NCBI GenBank assembly: GCA_964598845.1
Contig: CAZRDM010000004.1
Span: forward strand, 62,001-126,000
DNA length: 64,000 nucleotides
Source of the DNA: FEN-987 sp964598845
Lineage (GTDB): Archaea; Thermoproteota; Bathyarchaeia; 40CM-2-53-6
Direction of reading: 5' to 3'
A program made the position numbers and the translations under genes. The notes under the pieces are model-generated. The model worked only from the letters and a program-made list of their open reading frames with translations. It was not told the origin of the DNA and did not search any database. Positions 35,498 through 44,729 of this stretch are shown here, in pieces (the first letter of the stretch is position 1; each line of letters starts with the position of its first letter).

Positions 35498-36750
35498 CGT
35501 TCCTCCGCTCCTTTTTCCAATGTCCTGCGCGCCTCACGTAGCGCGAGGTCCGAAATCTCACGGGCGGGCATCGAGACTGTTTCAGCGATTGCCCGGATAT
35601 CGTCAAATTCCGGTTTCACTCTGATGATCCGCCCGTAGCTGTCTCTAGCGAACTTTACCCTTACCTCGAATAGCTTGCCGTTGATCTGAAGTCGAATGGT
35701 CGTCAAATGTCTCTCTAGTGTGAATCTGTTCAACTGGAGGTATCTGACGCCAAGTGTCCCGGTCTCCTCCATTATGATGCGTGAGAGGCGTTCGCCGTCT
35801 TTGATATCGCAGATTACATGCAAGACATGACCTGGCCGGTTCTTCTTGAACTGAGCTGGGGTTAACCATGCATCTTTACCGCCAGAATCAAGAACGCGCT
35901 GCAATGCGTGTCCCAAGACCTCACCAGACAGGTCGTCCAAGTTGGTTTCCAGTACTTGAACCGCATCGGAACCCAAACGATGTTCGGTACTCTGACCGAT
36001 AACTACTCGAAGTAGATTCGGAGCCGAAGCTAGGTCTATTCTTCCGGCCCCGTAACCCACAATCTCCGGAACCATGGCAGGATACATCTCAACAAACCTG
36101 GTGGCTAGATTCGCAAGCATCGCCACCCCAGTGGGAGTAGCGAGCTCCACCCGCTCAGGTCCTCCTAAGATCGGCGCACCGATTTCCCGCAGAATTTCCA
36201 AAACGGCCGGTACAGGCGTCGCTAACCTCCCGTGGGAGAAAGTCGTAATTCCACCGCCTACCGCAACGGGTGTGGCATACACATCGCCCCCAAAAATCTC
36301 AAGACTATCACAGGCGGTCGCCACTCCGAAAATATCTGCTAGCGTATCAGTGGATCCTGCCTCATGTAAGTGAACGTCTTGAATGTCAACCCCATGCAAC
36401 TGGCCCTCAGTTTCCACTAGGAGCTTTACAGATTTCTTTGCGAAGGTTACGGCTCTTTCGCTGATCGTGGCTACACTTGCAATTCTGTGCGCTGCTTCAA
36501 GCATCTGGGTAGCCTTGACCTTTCCAGTATCTTCTGATATCTTGAGATCTACTTCTCTTGCTCTGAATCCATGAGTTTTCACTTCTCTGACATCAAGTCT
36601 GATCGAATTACACCTGGGATAGTGTGACGGGATTAGGTCTAGAACCCGCTGGATATTCCTGAGGTCGGCTCCCGCGTCGATCAATGCTGCGAGCAGCATG
36701 TTCCCTGAGATTCCAGCTGTTTGACAATCTATGAGAGTCACTCTCGACAA
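35494..36750 (-). CDS. larC: LarC, nickel-pincer cofactor nickel-insertion protein
   Basis: A 418-residue DUF111/LarC protein, full length, without the frameshift that splits larC in some bacteria. Marks: DCQTAGISGNMLLAALIDAG at the start (usual form has G-D-M), VHLHEAGSTDTLADIFG, ATPTGVAMLANL, VLETNLDDLSGEVLGHAL and the C-terminal VRVKFARDSYGRIIRVKPEFDD. LarC uses CTP and inserts Ni into the lactate-racemase pincer cofactor. No larB, larE or larA gene lies in this window. Convergent with the propeller gene. Confidence 0.9.
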   Translation of the reverse strand: MSRVTLIDCQTAGISGNMLLAALIDAGADLRNIQRVLDLIPSHYPRCNSIRLDVREVKTHGFRAREVDLKISEDTGKVKATQMLEAAHRIASVATISERAVTFAKKSVKLLVETEGQLHGVDIQDVHLHEAGSTDTLADIFGVATACDSLEIFGGDVYATPVAVGGGITTFSHGRLATPVPAVLEILREIGAPILGGPERVELATPTGVAMLANLATRFVEMYPAMVPEIVGYGAGRIDLASAPNLLRVVIGQSTEHRLGSDAVQVLETNLDDLSGEVLGHALQRVLDSGGKDAWLTPAQFKKNRPGHVLHVICDIKDGERLSRIIMEETGTLGVRYLQLNRFTLERHLTTIRLQINGKLFEVRVKFARDSYGRIIRVKPEFDDIRAIAETVSMPAREISDLALREARRTLEKGAEER

Positions 36751-37172
36751 GCTGAGGAGTTCCTCCGGTTTCGTAACGAGTGGGGAGAATTAAGCCATTG
36801 CCAGCCGGAAAAGGGTTTGGAGGAGGTGCGTGTCTGAGCTTGGAGTCCAAATGGTGTAGACAGAATGCCCATCTCCGAGGACCACCAGGGTTAACGACTG
36901 AAGAGGCTGGCTGATGTCCAACTCTTAGCCACCAGCATGCTTCTTCTCGATCTTTCTGACGGAGAGTCATCTGGTCATGATGGAGAGTTCCTAAGATGAA
37001 GAGGGTCGCTTGTGAGTCCTATCGATGATGTCAACCTCAGCAGAGTTGAGGAAACAATGAATTTCGCTCGCCTCAAGGGCTAAGAGAACTTGGGAATAAC
37101 GTCTCCATGAGGAACATGAGTAGAGCTCCAGTCTTTCGAAAGTCGGCGAGAAGACGTGTTCTTGCACGATGC
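36751..37172. other. Intergenic region without a supported gene
   Basis: About 420 bp between larC and the cysteine synthase gene. A minus-strand open frame (36991-37194, 67 codons, partly overlapping the synthase end) reads through LELYSCSSWRRYSQVLLALE and CFLNSAEVDIIDRTH. It looks somewhat protein-like, but I recognise no family and see no ribosome-binding site. It could be a degraded gene. No RNA gene or repeat was recognised. Confidence 0.3.
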
Positions 37173-38168
37173 CTACAGACTGTCGAATGGGCATTCACAG
37201 TGCTTCGAGCATTGGCGCACTCGCTGCTCTTTCGGCAGGTATAGATCTGTGCTGAAGTACCGCTCTGTCCTATCCGGTAGTACCGTCACAACCTTCTTAT
37301 CACGTCCGATCTCATCCAACACATGAATTGAAGCTAACACGTTTGCTCCTGACGAAATGCCTACCATGAAGCCGCATTGAGAAGAGAGAGTCCTAGCCAT
37401 CTCAATGGCGTCGTCACTCTTGATGGCAACGATCTGATCCACCATCTTCATATCGACGATAGCGGGAACAAAACCGTCGCCAATTCCTGTGATCTTGTGA
37501 TCTCGAATGTCTTTCCGACCTGACAAGACCGCTGCTTCTTCTGGCTCCACGGCGATCGAGCGTACCTTTGTGTTCACTTCCCTTAACGCCTTTGTAACTC
37601 CCATGAGAGTACCGCCAGTTCCAATGCCCGCCACGAAGGCGTCAATGTTCTTGCCCATTTGTCGAATTATTTCCTGACCTGTCGTGCTGTAGTGTGCCAT
37701 CGTGTTGTTGGGATTTCTGAATTGATCGGTCAAGAAATAGTGCTTGTCGCTCTTAGCGATCTTGTCGGCTCTTACCACGGCTCCTTCGAAGCCATCTTTT
37801 TTCGGTGTAAGACAAAGGCTGGCTCCTAGATTGGTCATGATCTTGATGCGTTCTCCTGTCATATGCTCTGGCATTACAACCAACATCTTGTAGCCTTTGG
37901 CCGCCGCAACCATTGAAAGTGCGATTCCAGTGTTGCCACTAGTTGCCTCGACGATAGTGTTACCAGGCTTCAGTATTCTACATAACTCGGCCTGCTCGAT
38001 CATGTACTTCGCTATTCGATCCTTTACGCTCCCGCTTGGATTCATGAACTCAAGCTTTGCGTACACATGGTAAGCACGATCGTTGAAACGGAGGTGTAGT
38101 CTCTGAAGAACCGTATTCCCTATACAGTCCAAGAGTGTCTTTCCTTCAGAAACCGACATGCTCCCCAT
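37173..38168 (-). CDS. Cysteine synthase / cystathionine beta-synthase-type PLP enzyme
   Basis: A 331-residue fold-type II PLP enzyme. PLP lysine in NPSGSVKDRIA, substrate loop TSGNTGIAL, phosphate loop GIGTGGTLMG, and GISSGANV near the C-terminus; all match cysteine synthase. It would make cysteine from O-acetyl- or O-phosphoserine with sulfide. The end is unusual: after ERYFSTDLY comes a tail with C-x-x-x-C-x-C-P (CSKHCECP), which might bind metal or carry sulfur. A D-cysteine desulfhydrase-like gene lies upstream on the same strand, 184 bp away. Confidence 0.88.
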   Translation of the reverse strand: MGSMSVSEGKTLLDCIGNTVLQRLHLRFNDRAYHVYAKLEFMNPSGSVKDRIAKYMIEQAELCRILKPGNTIVEATSGNTGIALSMVAAAKGYKMLVVMPEHMTGERIKIMTNLGASLCLTPKKDGFEGAVVRADKIAKSDKHYFLTDQFRNPNNTMAHYSTTGQEIIRQMGKNIDAFVAGIGTGGTLMGVTKALREVNTKVRSIAVEPEEAAVLSGRKDIRDHKITGIGDGFVPAIVDMKMVDQIVAIKSDDAIEMARTLSSQCGFMVGISSGANVLASIHVLDEIGRDKKVVTVLPDRTERYFSTDLYLPKEQRVRQCSKHCECPFDSL

Positions 38169-38351
38169 GACCTTCCATTGCAGGTGGTCCCTGGCGCCTA
38201 GTCAATATCAAATGGCCACGCTGGCTTCTTGAAAGGTGGACTAAAAGAGATACGTCCCATTCACAACACTGGGAAGAAAGGTGCAATGGCAGAGACTGGT
38301 TTTGCCGTTGTCCCTGCTAAGCGGTTATGGACTTGATAGTGTTGCATTGTC

Positions 38352-39347
38352 TCATTGGTGAGTCTTTCCAGCCGTTGCCTGAATGCCGAGATGTGACAAT
38401 ACAGACGAACTGAAGGTTGTTGGTGTACCGCCAGTGTGAAGAAAGATCACTCGTTCATTTCTCCAATTCCCCTGCTCTGCCAAGCTTATCAAGCCCGCCA
38501 TAGCCTTCGCAGTGTAGACTGGATCCAGGAGGATCCCCTCCAATTGCCATAGTCTTCTCAGAGCACTCGATCCTTCATCTGTCGGTATCCCGAAACCTCC
38601 CCCCACATAATCCGAGTTGAGGGCAACTTCTCCAGGTTGAAATCGTTGAGCTATTCCCAGCCTTTCCGCCAAATCATTCGCGATCGAGCAGATTGCACGT
38701 CTGGCATCCGGATCTAGGTCCGTGTCGATACCGAGAAGCCTCACCTGTGAGTTCGTTAGGCTCTTTCCGACGAGCGTCCCAGCGTAGGTAGTGCCCGTTG
38801 AAGAAGCAAAAAGCAGAGTCGTAGGTTTCCATTGCAACGACCGCACTTGATCGTCTAGCTCTTGGAAGCCCGACACGTAACCGTAAGCGCCAACGGCATT
38901 TGCCCCACCAACGGGAATTATGTATGGCTTCCGACCGCTCTTTCGTAAGCTCTCGGCAAAACTATCCATGGCTTGGCCGCGGTCTGCACGCGAGGGCACG
39001 ACGTGTATGTCTGCTTGGGCAAGATAATCTAGAAGTAGGTTCCCTGAGGGCTGTTCAGGTAACTCACCCGAAAGAAAGAGATGGCACTGAATGCTGAGCC
39101 TTCCCGCCGCTGCCGCAATCACGCGAACGTGATTTGATTGAATCGTTCCAGCAGTTATTACTATGTCGGCTCCTTGCTGAACAGCGTCGGCCAATAGGAA
39201 CTCTGCTTCGCGTACCTTGTTTCCTCCCAGCGCATACCCAGTTAGATCGTCACGCTTGATCCATACTTCTGTGCCAACCTCCTCAGAGACTTTCTGTAAA
39301 GGATGTAGAGGAGTGGGTAAGGTCCCAAGTTTCACACGTGGAAACAT
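38352..39347 (-). CDS. D-cysteine desulfhydrase / ACC deaminase-family PLP enzyme
   Basis: A 331-residue PLP enzyme. Motifs: KLGTLPTPLHPL, IKRDDLTGYALGGNKVRE (PLP lysine), TAGTIQSNHVRV, PVGGANAVGAYGY, ASSTGTTYAG. These fit the D-cysteine desulfhydrase / 1-aminocyclopropane-1-carboxylate deaminase group, which yields pyruvate or 2-oxobutyrate plus ammonia (and H2S from D-cysteine). It neighbours the cysteine synthase gene and is divergent from a class V aminotransferase, a sulfur/amino-acid context. Confidence 0.83.
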   Translation of the reverse strand: MFPRVKLGTLPTPLHPLQKVSEEVGTEVWIKRDDLTGYALGGNKVREAEFLLADAVQQGADIVITAGTIQSNHVRVIAAAAGRLSIQCHLFLSGELPEQPSGNLLLDYLAQADIHVVPSRADRGQAMDSFAESLRKSGRKPYIIPVGGANAVGAYGYVSGFQELDDQVRSLQWKPTTLLFASSTGTTYAGTLVGKSLTNSQVRLLGIDTDLDPDARRAICSIANDLAERLGIAQRFQPGEVALNSDYVGGGFGIPTDEGSSALRRLWQLEGILLDPVYTAKAMAGLISLAEQGNWRNERVIFLHTGGTPTTFSSSVLSHLGIQATAGKTHQ

Positions 39348-39519
39348 ACCGTCTCACTTCCTTGACCCTGATCCCAGACGAAGTCAATGGTGTCTTAGAG
39401 GCGTCTTCTGTACTAAAGGATCTGCGGCCAACGTTTCATTCATAGAAAACTATCCTCCTCTGTAGTTCGGACCTCAACACAAGTATCATAACTCAGGTGC
39501 TTAGTGCAAGCTTGGTCGG

Positions 39520-40695
39520 TTGCGGTGGCTGATGATACTTCAAAATAAGATCAGGCAATTCAGGCGAAATATTCCTTTAACGCGTACAGACATCTTCTTC
39601 AATCACGCTGAGACCTCACCAATGATGACATCTGTCGCTAGAGCCATGAGTTCTTACCTCGCCGAAAAGTTTCAGGCACTCGACACCTCCAGGTTCATCG
39701 AGCAGGGATGCCCCCGAGACCTGATTGCCAAGTTAATCGGCGCATCGGAACATGAAATATGCTATACCCCGAACACTTCCTACGGCATCAACGTTGCGGC
39801 CAACAGTCTCTCTCTAGTTTCCGGTAGGAACGTGGTTCTCTGGGAACTCGAGTTCCCAGGCAACCTGTACCCTTGGTTAAGCCAACGCTCCAGAGGCGTA
39901 GAGGTTCGCTGGGTGAAACATCACGACGGGCAACTCGTTCAATCAGACTTGGAAAGAGCGGTTGACGATAAGACAGCCATTGTTCCAATCAGTCACGTGA
40001 ACTGGATAACTGGGTTTCGAGCTAATCTCAGAGAGTTCTCCGAACTCGTACATAGGAAAGGGGGACTTCTCTTCGTAGACGCCACTCAATCCGCCGGAGC
40101 CATCCAGATCGATGTTAGGCGAATGGAGATAGATATTCTTGCATGCGCCTTCTACAAATGGCTCCTGGGACCCTCGGGTGCGGGATTTCTCTACGTGCGC
40201 GAGGACCTCATCGAAAAGCTTGAGCCCCCCTTTTTCGGTTGGAACGCTGTAAGGAATACAGGCCCTCCTTCATACATCTTCAATCCCAGAGAGATCCTTT
40301 TGCAGGACAAGGCAAAACGGTACCTTCCAGGATCGTTGAGTCCTATCCCATTTCTGGGGGCTGGAGTTTCGCTCAAAATGCTGCTCGATGTAGGAATCGA
40401 TGTCATCGAGAGACGCATTCTTGACCTGACCGAACGCCTAGTTAATGAATTGGACAGGCTTCCAGGGAAGATCATAACACCTCGCGAGAGATCCTCACGG
40501 GGCGGCATTGTGAACTTTAGCATACCTAACGCCGTTGAGGTCAGCGATCGACTTCGTGGACGCAAGATACGGGTTTCGGCACGTAGTCAGGCAGAGATCG
40601 GCGGAATTAGGATTTCACCTCACTTCTATAACACCGAGGGCGAAATCTCAAAATTCGTTAATGAAATCCGAAGAGTAGTCAGCACCCCAATCTAG
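39520..40695 (+). CDS. Class V aminotransferase (cysteine desulfurase/isopenicillin N epimerase-like)
   Basis: A PLP enzyme of about 390 residues (TTG 39520; ATG 39532 is a shorter alternative). Marks: FFNHAETSPM at the N-terminus, YTPNTSYGINVAANSL, VDATQSAGAIQID (Asp to PLP) and CAFYKWLLGPSGAGFLYV with the PLP lysine. The YKWLLGP form is typical of the class V members that act on amino acids without being IscS/SufS. The catalytic Cys loop of desulfurases is not evident (SSRGGIVNFSIP lacks Cys). It may be an aminotransferase, lyase or epimerase. Divergent from the desulfhydrase gene. Confidence 0.83.
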   Translation: MRWLMILQNKIRQFRRNIPLTRTDIFFNHAETSPMMTSVARAMSSYLAEKFQALDTSRFIEQGCPRDLIAKLIGASEHEICYTPNTSYGINVAANSLSLVSGRNVVLWELEFPGNLYPWLSQRSRGVEVRWVKHHDGQLVQSDLERAVDDKTAIVPISHVNWITGFRANLREFSELVHRKGGLLFVDATQSAGAIQIDVRRMEIDILACAFYKWLLGPSGAGFLYVREDLIEKLEPPFFGWNAVRNTGPPSYIFNPREILLQDKAKRYLPGSLSPIPFLGAGVSLKMLLDVGIDVIERRILDLTERLVNELDRLPGKIITPRERSSRGGIVNFSIPNAVEVSDRLRGRKIRVSARSQAEIGGIRISPHFYNTEGEISKFVNEIRRVVSTPI

Positions 40696-40701
40696 AGGAC
40701 T

Positions 40702-41913
40702 TCAGAGTTGTATTTCTCTTTCCATTCGTGTCAGCAGCTCATACGACTTCCTAGTAATTCTCACAGTTTCTTCACACGGGAAACCGCCGATTCCGAAGCT
40801 ATAGTACGGTGTCTCAAGGTTGATGACCATATTTGTCTCAAGAACACCTTCTTCCTTCGGAGTTAGATCTGGCAATTCGTGAACTTCTATTCCGATTCCG
40901 TGGCCCACATTGGCTCTCCTGTAGTTCGGAATGCCAGCTTCTCGGACCACCGATACGGCGTAATCGAAGATTTCGCGTATAGGCAAGCCAGGTTCGAGGC
41001 GTTTGATCGTTTCTACACAGCCAGCAGTCGTCGCGTTTAGGATCGTCTTTTTCTCCTCGGAAACATTGCCTATGGACACGGTCCTGGAAACATCAGAACA
41101 GTACCCCTTGTACTCGCAGCCTACATCCATCCGGATAGTGTCGCCTTTCCTGATTTTGTAGGGCTTGTCGTAGGAGGGAAAGATCGCTGCACTACTAGGG
41201 CCTGCATTTATCATGACATAGCACGGATGCGCGTCGTACTTTGCGATCTCGTCCAAGTACGCTCTCGCCAGCTCGCTCTCCTTGACTCCCACACGTATTT
41301 CATCAAGTGCTGCTCTGAACCCCTTGATATTGACAATGGACGACTCCCTGATCTTCTCAACTTCTTCTTCAGTCTTGATCATCCTGATTTTCCCTAAAGC
41401 GTCGTCAACATCTTTGAATTCGATCTTGGGATGTCTACTCTTCAGCATGTCTCTTGCACGCGAAGGCAGGTGGTGACTCTCAACTCCTACATTGATCGGG
41501 CCCGCAACGCCGTCCCAAGAATTCACGAATTCACTCACAAGCTGAAAAGCATCTCTTGGTTCAGCTCGGGATTTTTCACATATCTGTTTCAGTTGCTTCA
41601 TCTGGTCATTAAGCCGCTCAGCAAGATCGATCACAAAATCTCCATAATAGAGGGGTTCGCATGGGCTTTCTTTCTGTTCTAGAACGTTCCACGCATCCAT
41701 TACGTTAGCGACCAGGACTGGTTTGACATCTTTCGACACGGGGAATAGAACAATTTTCGGTGCATCCCACCAGCCGATGATGCCCTGGATGCCAAGTTTG
41801 GTCTGGCTGAAATAACGCACATTCGAAGGAGACGTAACAATCGCGAAATCCACTTGGTCTCGTGTAAGAAGCTCCTTCGCTCTCCGTAAATTAGGTAGCA
41901 ATCTCTTGATCAC
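40702..41913 (-). CDS. M24-family metallopeptidase (Xaa-Pro dipeptidase-like)
   Basis: A 403-residue peptidase of the creatinase/prolidase type. The N-terminal domain (1-170) precedes the pita-bread domain. Metal ligands: MDVGCEYKGYCSDVSRTV (two Asp), NVGHGIGIEVHELP (His), INLETPYY (Glu), FPCEETVRIT (Glu). It would cleave X-Pro or other short peptides in the cytosol. Convergent with the class V aminotransferase (7 bp spacing) and divergent from the ECF transporter operon. Confidence 0.9.
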   Translation of the reverse strand: MIKRLLPNLRRAKELLTRDQVDFAIVTSPSNVRYFSQTKLGIQGIIGWWDAPKIVLFPVSKDVKPVLVANVMDAWNVLEQKESPCEPLYYGDFVIDLAERLNDQMKQLKQICEKSRAEPRDAFQLVSEFVNSWDGVAGPINVGVESHHLPSRARDMLKSRHPKIEFKDVDDALGKIRMIKTEEEVEKIRESSIVNIKGFRAALDEIRVGVKESELARAYLDEIAKYDAHPCYVMINAGPSSAAIFPSYDKPYKIRKGDTIRMDVGCEYKGYCSDVSRTVSIGNVSEEKKTILNATTAGCVETIKRLEPGLPIREIFDYAVSVVREAGIPNYRRANVGHGIGIEVHELPDLTPKEEGVLETNMVINLETPYYSFGIGGFPCEETVRITRKSYELLTRMEREIQL

Positions 41914-42027
41914 TGGAAGGCAGTTTCACACGCATTTACCTTTTCTCGGCAATGTTAAACTCTTACATGTGGTCCGCAGACATAAGGTTCAAAATAGGGT
42001 CAGTCGTCGCTTCATCGGAATGAACCT

Positions 42028-43797
42028 ATGTCCACCGAGGAAAGCGACATCATACTAGAGAACCTTACGTTCACGTATGAAGGAAGCAAGCGAGAAGCGG
42101 TCAAGAACATCAACATGATTGTGCGAAGAGGCGAAAAGGTTTTGATTACTGGCCCATCGGGGGCCGGTAAGACGACGATTTGTCGCCTGCTCAATGGCTT
42201 GATTCCACACTTTTTCTATGGGGATCTTAAGGGCCGAGTCATCGTACGATCGATGGAGACAGAGTCGAATGACATAACGCTTCTCTCGTCGAAAGTAGGG
42301 TTGGTCTTTCAGAACCCTGAGGAACAGCTTGTATGCCCGACAGTAGCCGATGAGATTGCCTTTGGCCCGGAGAATCTGTGTGTCCCACGAGACGAAATAC
42401 TGAGACGGGTTGAGGAAGGACTCACTCTAGCACGACTTGAGGAATACGCCGACACCAACCCATATAGCCTCTCTGGGGGGCAGGAGCAGAGTCTATGTGT
42501 TGCAGCTATCGTGGCTATGCATCCAGACATCCTAGTATTGGACGAACCGACAGCCAACTTGGACTCATTGGGAACCAAGCTAGTTCATTCAATGATAACG
42601 GACCTGATTGAAAGGGAGCGTAAGACACTGGTTATTGTGTCGCACAGTCTGGCGGAGTTGGCACCGATTGTAGATAGGATAGTAGTTCTCAACGGTGGTG
42701 AGAAAATACTGGATGGCAAGCCCCACGAGGTCTTTGGTGAGTCGCAGAGGTTGCATGAAATTGGACTGGCTCCACCGCAGATCTCGAGATTGGCGTTAAT
42801 GCTCAAAGAGTCTGGAATAAACGTACTGCGAGGTGGATATCCTCCCTTTACACTTGAAGACGCCTACTCGCAGATTGCCCCATTGCTTAGAAAGAGCAAA
42901 TCGGGCTTGGCAGCACAGAAAGATGTCTCAAGGGTCTCTGCTCTCAGAGAGAATGTGCGAGCCGGTCCAATCATTGAGGTGGATAATCTTTCGCACATCT
43001 ATGAGGGAACTTCTGTCGAAGCTGTGAAGGATCTGACCTTCAAGATCTACCGAGGCGAGTTCGTCGGTATCATAGGTCAGAACGGTTCTGGAAAGACAAC
43101 CCTTGTGAAACATTTCAACGGGCTGCTGATTCCTACCAAAGGCAAGGTACTGGTGAACAAGGTCGACACGACTACGGTGCCAATCTCGGAACTAGCCAAA
43201 ATCGTAGGCTACTGCTTCCAGAATCCGGATCATCAAATGGTAGCCTTCAGGGTTAGAGACGAAGTTGGATATGGACCGAAGAATCTCGGCTTGTCAAAAG
43301 AGGAGACGGAAAAACGCAGTCTAGAGGCCTTGGATGAGGTTGGAATGAGATGGGCGGTAGACGAATACGTGCATGAGTTAAGTCAAGGTGAGAGACAGAA
43401 GATAGCCCTTGCATCGATCTTGGTGATGTGTCCTGAAGCTATCATCGTGGACGAACCAACCACAGGTCAAGATCCAGCTACTAGCATGAAAATGTTCGAA
43501 CTGCTCAAGGAACTGAATGAAAGGGGCTCCACCATCATCGTCGTATCTCACAACCTAGACCTCGTTGCAAGGTTTGTCAATCGCGTCATTGTCATGAAGG
43601 AAGGAAGGATCCTCTACGACGGGGATGGAAGGGGAGCGTTTTCCAAGCCTGAGATGCTGAGGGAAACATCCTGTGAGCCTCCCGAGATGACCCGTTTCGG
43701 GCAGATGCTACAGCAGTACGGAATTCCGAGTGATATCTTGACTATAGAAGAAATGCGTGATATTCTTGTCGCAAGACTGGGCGAGGTGCGGAGCTAG
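42028..43797 (+). CDS. ECF transporter ATPase, fused EcfA-EcfA
   Basis: A 589-residue protein with two ABC ATPase domains in one chain. Domain 1: Walker A GPSGAGKTT near 50, QNPEEQLVCPTVADEIAFG, signature LSGGQEQ, Walker B ILVLDEPT. Domain 2: Walker A GQNGSGKTT near 352, QNPDHQMVAFRVRDEVGYG, signature LSQGERQ, Walker B AIIVDEPT. The QNP-E/D-x-Q-x motif is typical of EcfA. It powers vitamin or metal uptake with EcfT (2 bp downstream) and the S component. The normal EcfA1/EcfA2 heterodimer is here a single polypeptide. Confidence 0.93.
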   Translation: MSTEESDIILENLTFTYEGSKREAVKNINMIVRRGEKVLITGPSGAGKTTICRLLNGLIPHFFYGDLKGRVIVRSMETESNDITLLSSKVGLVFQNPEEQLVCPTVADEIAFGPENLCVPRDEILRRVEEGLTLARLEEYADTNPYSLSGGQEQSLCVAAIVAMHPDILVLDEPTANLDSLGTKLVHSMITDLIERERKTLVIVSHSLAELAPIVDRIVVLNGGEKILDGKPHEVFGESQRLHEIGLAPPQISRLALMLKESGINVLRGGYPPFTLEDAYSQIAPLLRKSKSGLAAQKDVSRVSALRENVRAGPIIEVDNLSHIYEGTSVEAVKDLTFKIYRGEFVGIIGQNGSGKTTLVKHFNGLLIPTKGKVLVNKVDTTTVPISELAKIVGYCFQNPDHQMVAFRVRDEVGYGPKNLGLSKEETEKRSLEALDEVGMRWAVDEYVHELSQGERQKIALASILVMCPEAIIVDEPTTGQDPATSMKMFELLKELNERGSTIIVVSHNLDLVARFVNRVIVMKEGRILYDGDGRGAFSKPEMLRETSCEPPEMTRFGQMLQQYGIPSDILTIEEMRDILVARLGEVRS

Positions 43798-43799
43798 AG

Positions 43800-44636
43800 A
43801 TGTCATTTGATTACCAACCCGGAGACAGCCTGTTTCACCGACTGGATCCTCGAACCAAGTTCACAATGTTCGCTTTCATCGTCCTAGTTGCAATCAATGT
43901 GTGGGACCCGATAATGCTGGGGTTGCTGGGAGGTTTTGTGTATTCTTGGGCAATGTTCGCTGGCATACAGAAAAGAGCAAACAAAGTTGTGCTGAAGTTC
44001 CTGCCAATATTCGCGTTCGGTTATGTCATGAACATTGCCTTTGCTAGCATTCCAGAACCACCTCTCTTCTACCTTATACCGGACTGGCACCTCTTTCCCA
44101 TATCCTACGGAAGACTAGTCTTCGCAGCTGGAGTCTTAGGCAGAATTGTTAGCATCTTTCTGAGCATCTGGATAATTCTCGTCCTTACGCCGGTAACATC
44201 CCTGATCTTAGCTTTGGTGAAGGTCAGAGTACCAACTGAAGTCGCCTTGGGCATCGGGATTGGAATGGCATCTATCCCAGCGTTCATCAAGGAAGGGAAG
44301 ACCATCATCGAGGCTCAGAAAGCGAGGGCACACAAGACCGACTACAAGAATCCCGCAAAGAAATTCATGGCGGTTGTACCTATCATGATTCCACTGATTT
44401 GGGCAACGATTAGGCGCTCTCAATCGATTGCGGTAGCGATTCAGGCCAGGGCCTTCGGCTACGACATTGCGAGGAGAACGTACAGAATGGAGCTACAAAT
44501 GAACCAGCTTGACTGGTTGTTCATAACACTGTTTGCTGCTCTGTTTGCAACGGTTATGGTCGTGAATGCATACTACCCGTTCTACTTGAGCTATGAGTTT
44601 ACCTACTCGCTGTTGAAAGCAATACTCCATATTTGA
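43800..44636 (+). CDS. ecfT: ECF transporter transmembrane subunit EcfT
   Basis: A 278-residue EcfT. It begins with DSLFHRLDPRTKF, the classic EcfT N-terminus. Membrane helices follow, then the coupling-helix motifs of A-R-A type: KAR in EAQKARA and QARAFG in AIQARAFGYD, which contact the ATPases. It begins 2 bp after the fused ATPase gene and is translated with it. It links ATP hydrolysis to toppling of the S component. Confidence 0.93.
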   Translation: MSFDYQPGDSLFHRLDPRTKFTMFAFIVLVAINVWDPIMLGLLGGFVYSWAMFAGIQKRANKVVLKFLPIFAFGYVMNIAFASIPEPPLFYLIPDWHLFPISYGRLVFAAGVLGRIVSIFLSIWIILVLTPVTSLILALVKVRVPTEVALGIGIGMASIPAFIKEGKTIIEAQKARAHKTDYKNPAKKFMAVVPIMIPLIWATIRRSQSIAVAIQARAFGYDIARRTYRMELQMNQLDWLFITLFAALFATVMVVNAYYPFYLSYEFTYSLLKAILHI

Positions 44637-44729
44637 GACGGCAAATAGTTAAGGAATTCCAAGGCTTGAGATGTGCCGATAGGGTATCACTCCCAAGTAG
44701 ATTGGTCTTAAATACTCACCAACGCATCC

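Noticed and set aside
36608..36970. Long minus-strand frame overlapping the start of larC
   Set aside because: It lies in another frame over the well-supported larC N-terminus, and its composition is not protein-like.
38169..38351. GAAAGGTGGACT near 38231 as another copy of the 58474 repeat
   Set aside because: Only about ten bases match and the diagnostic CCGGGCGTAC part is absent.
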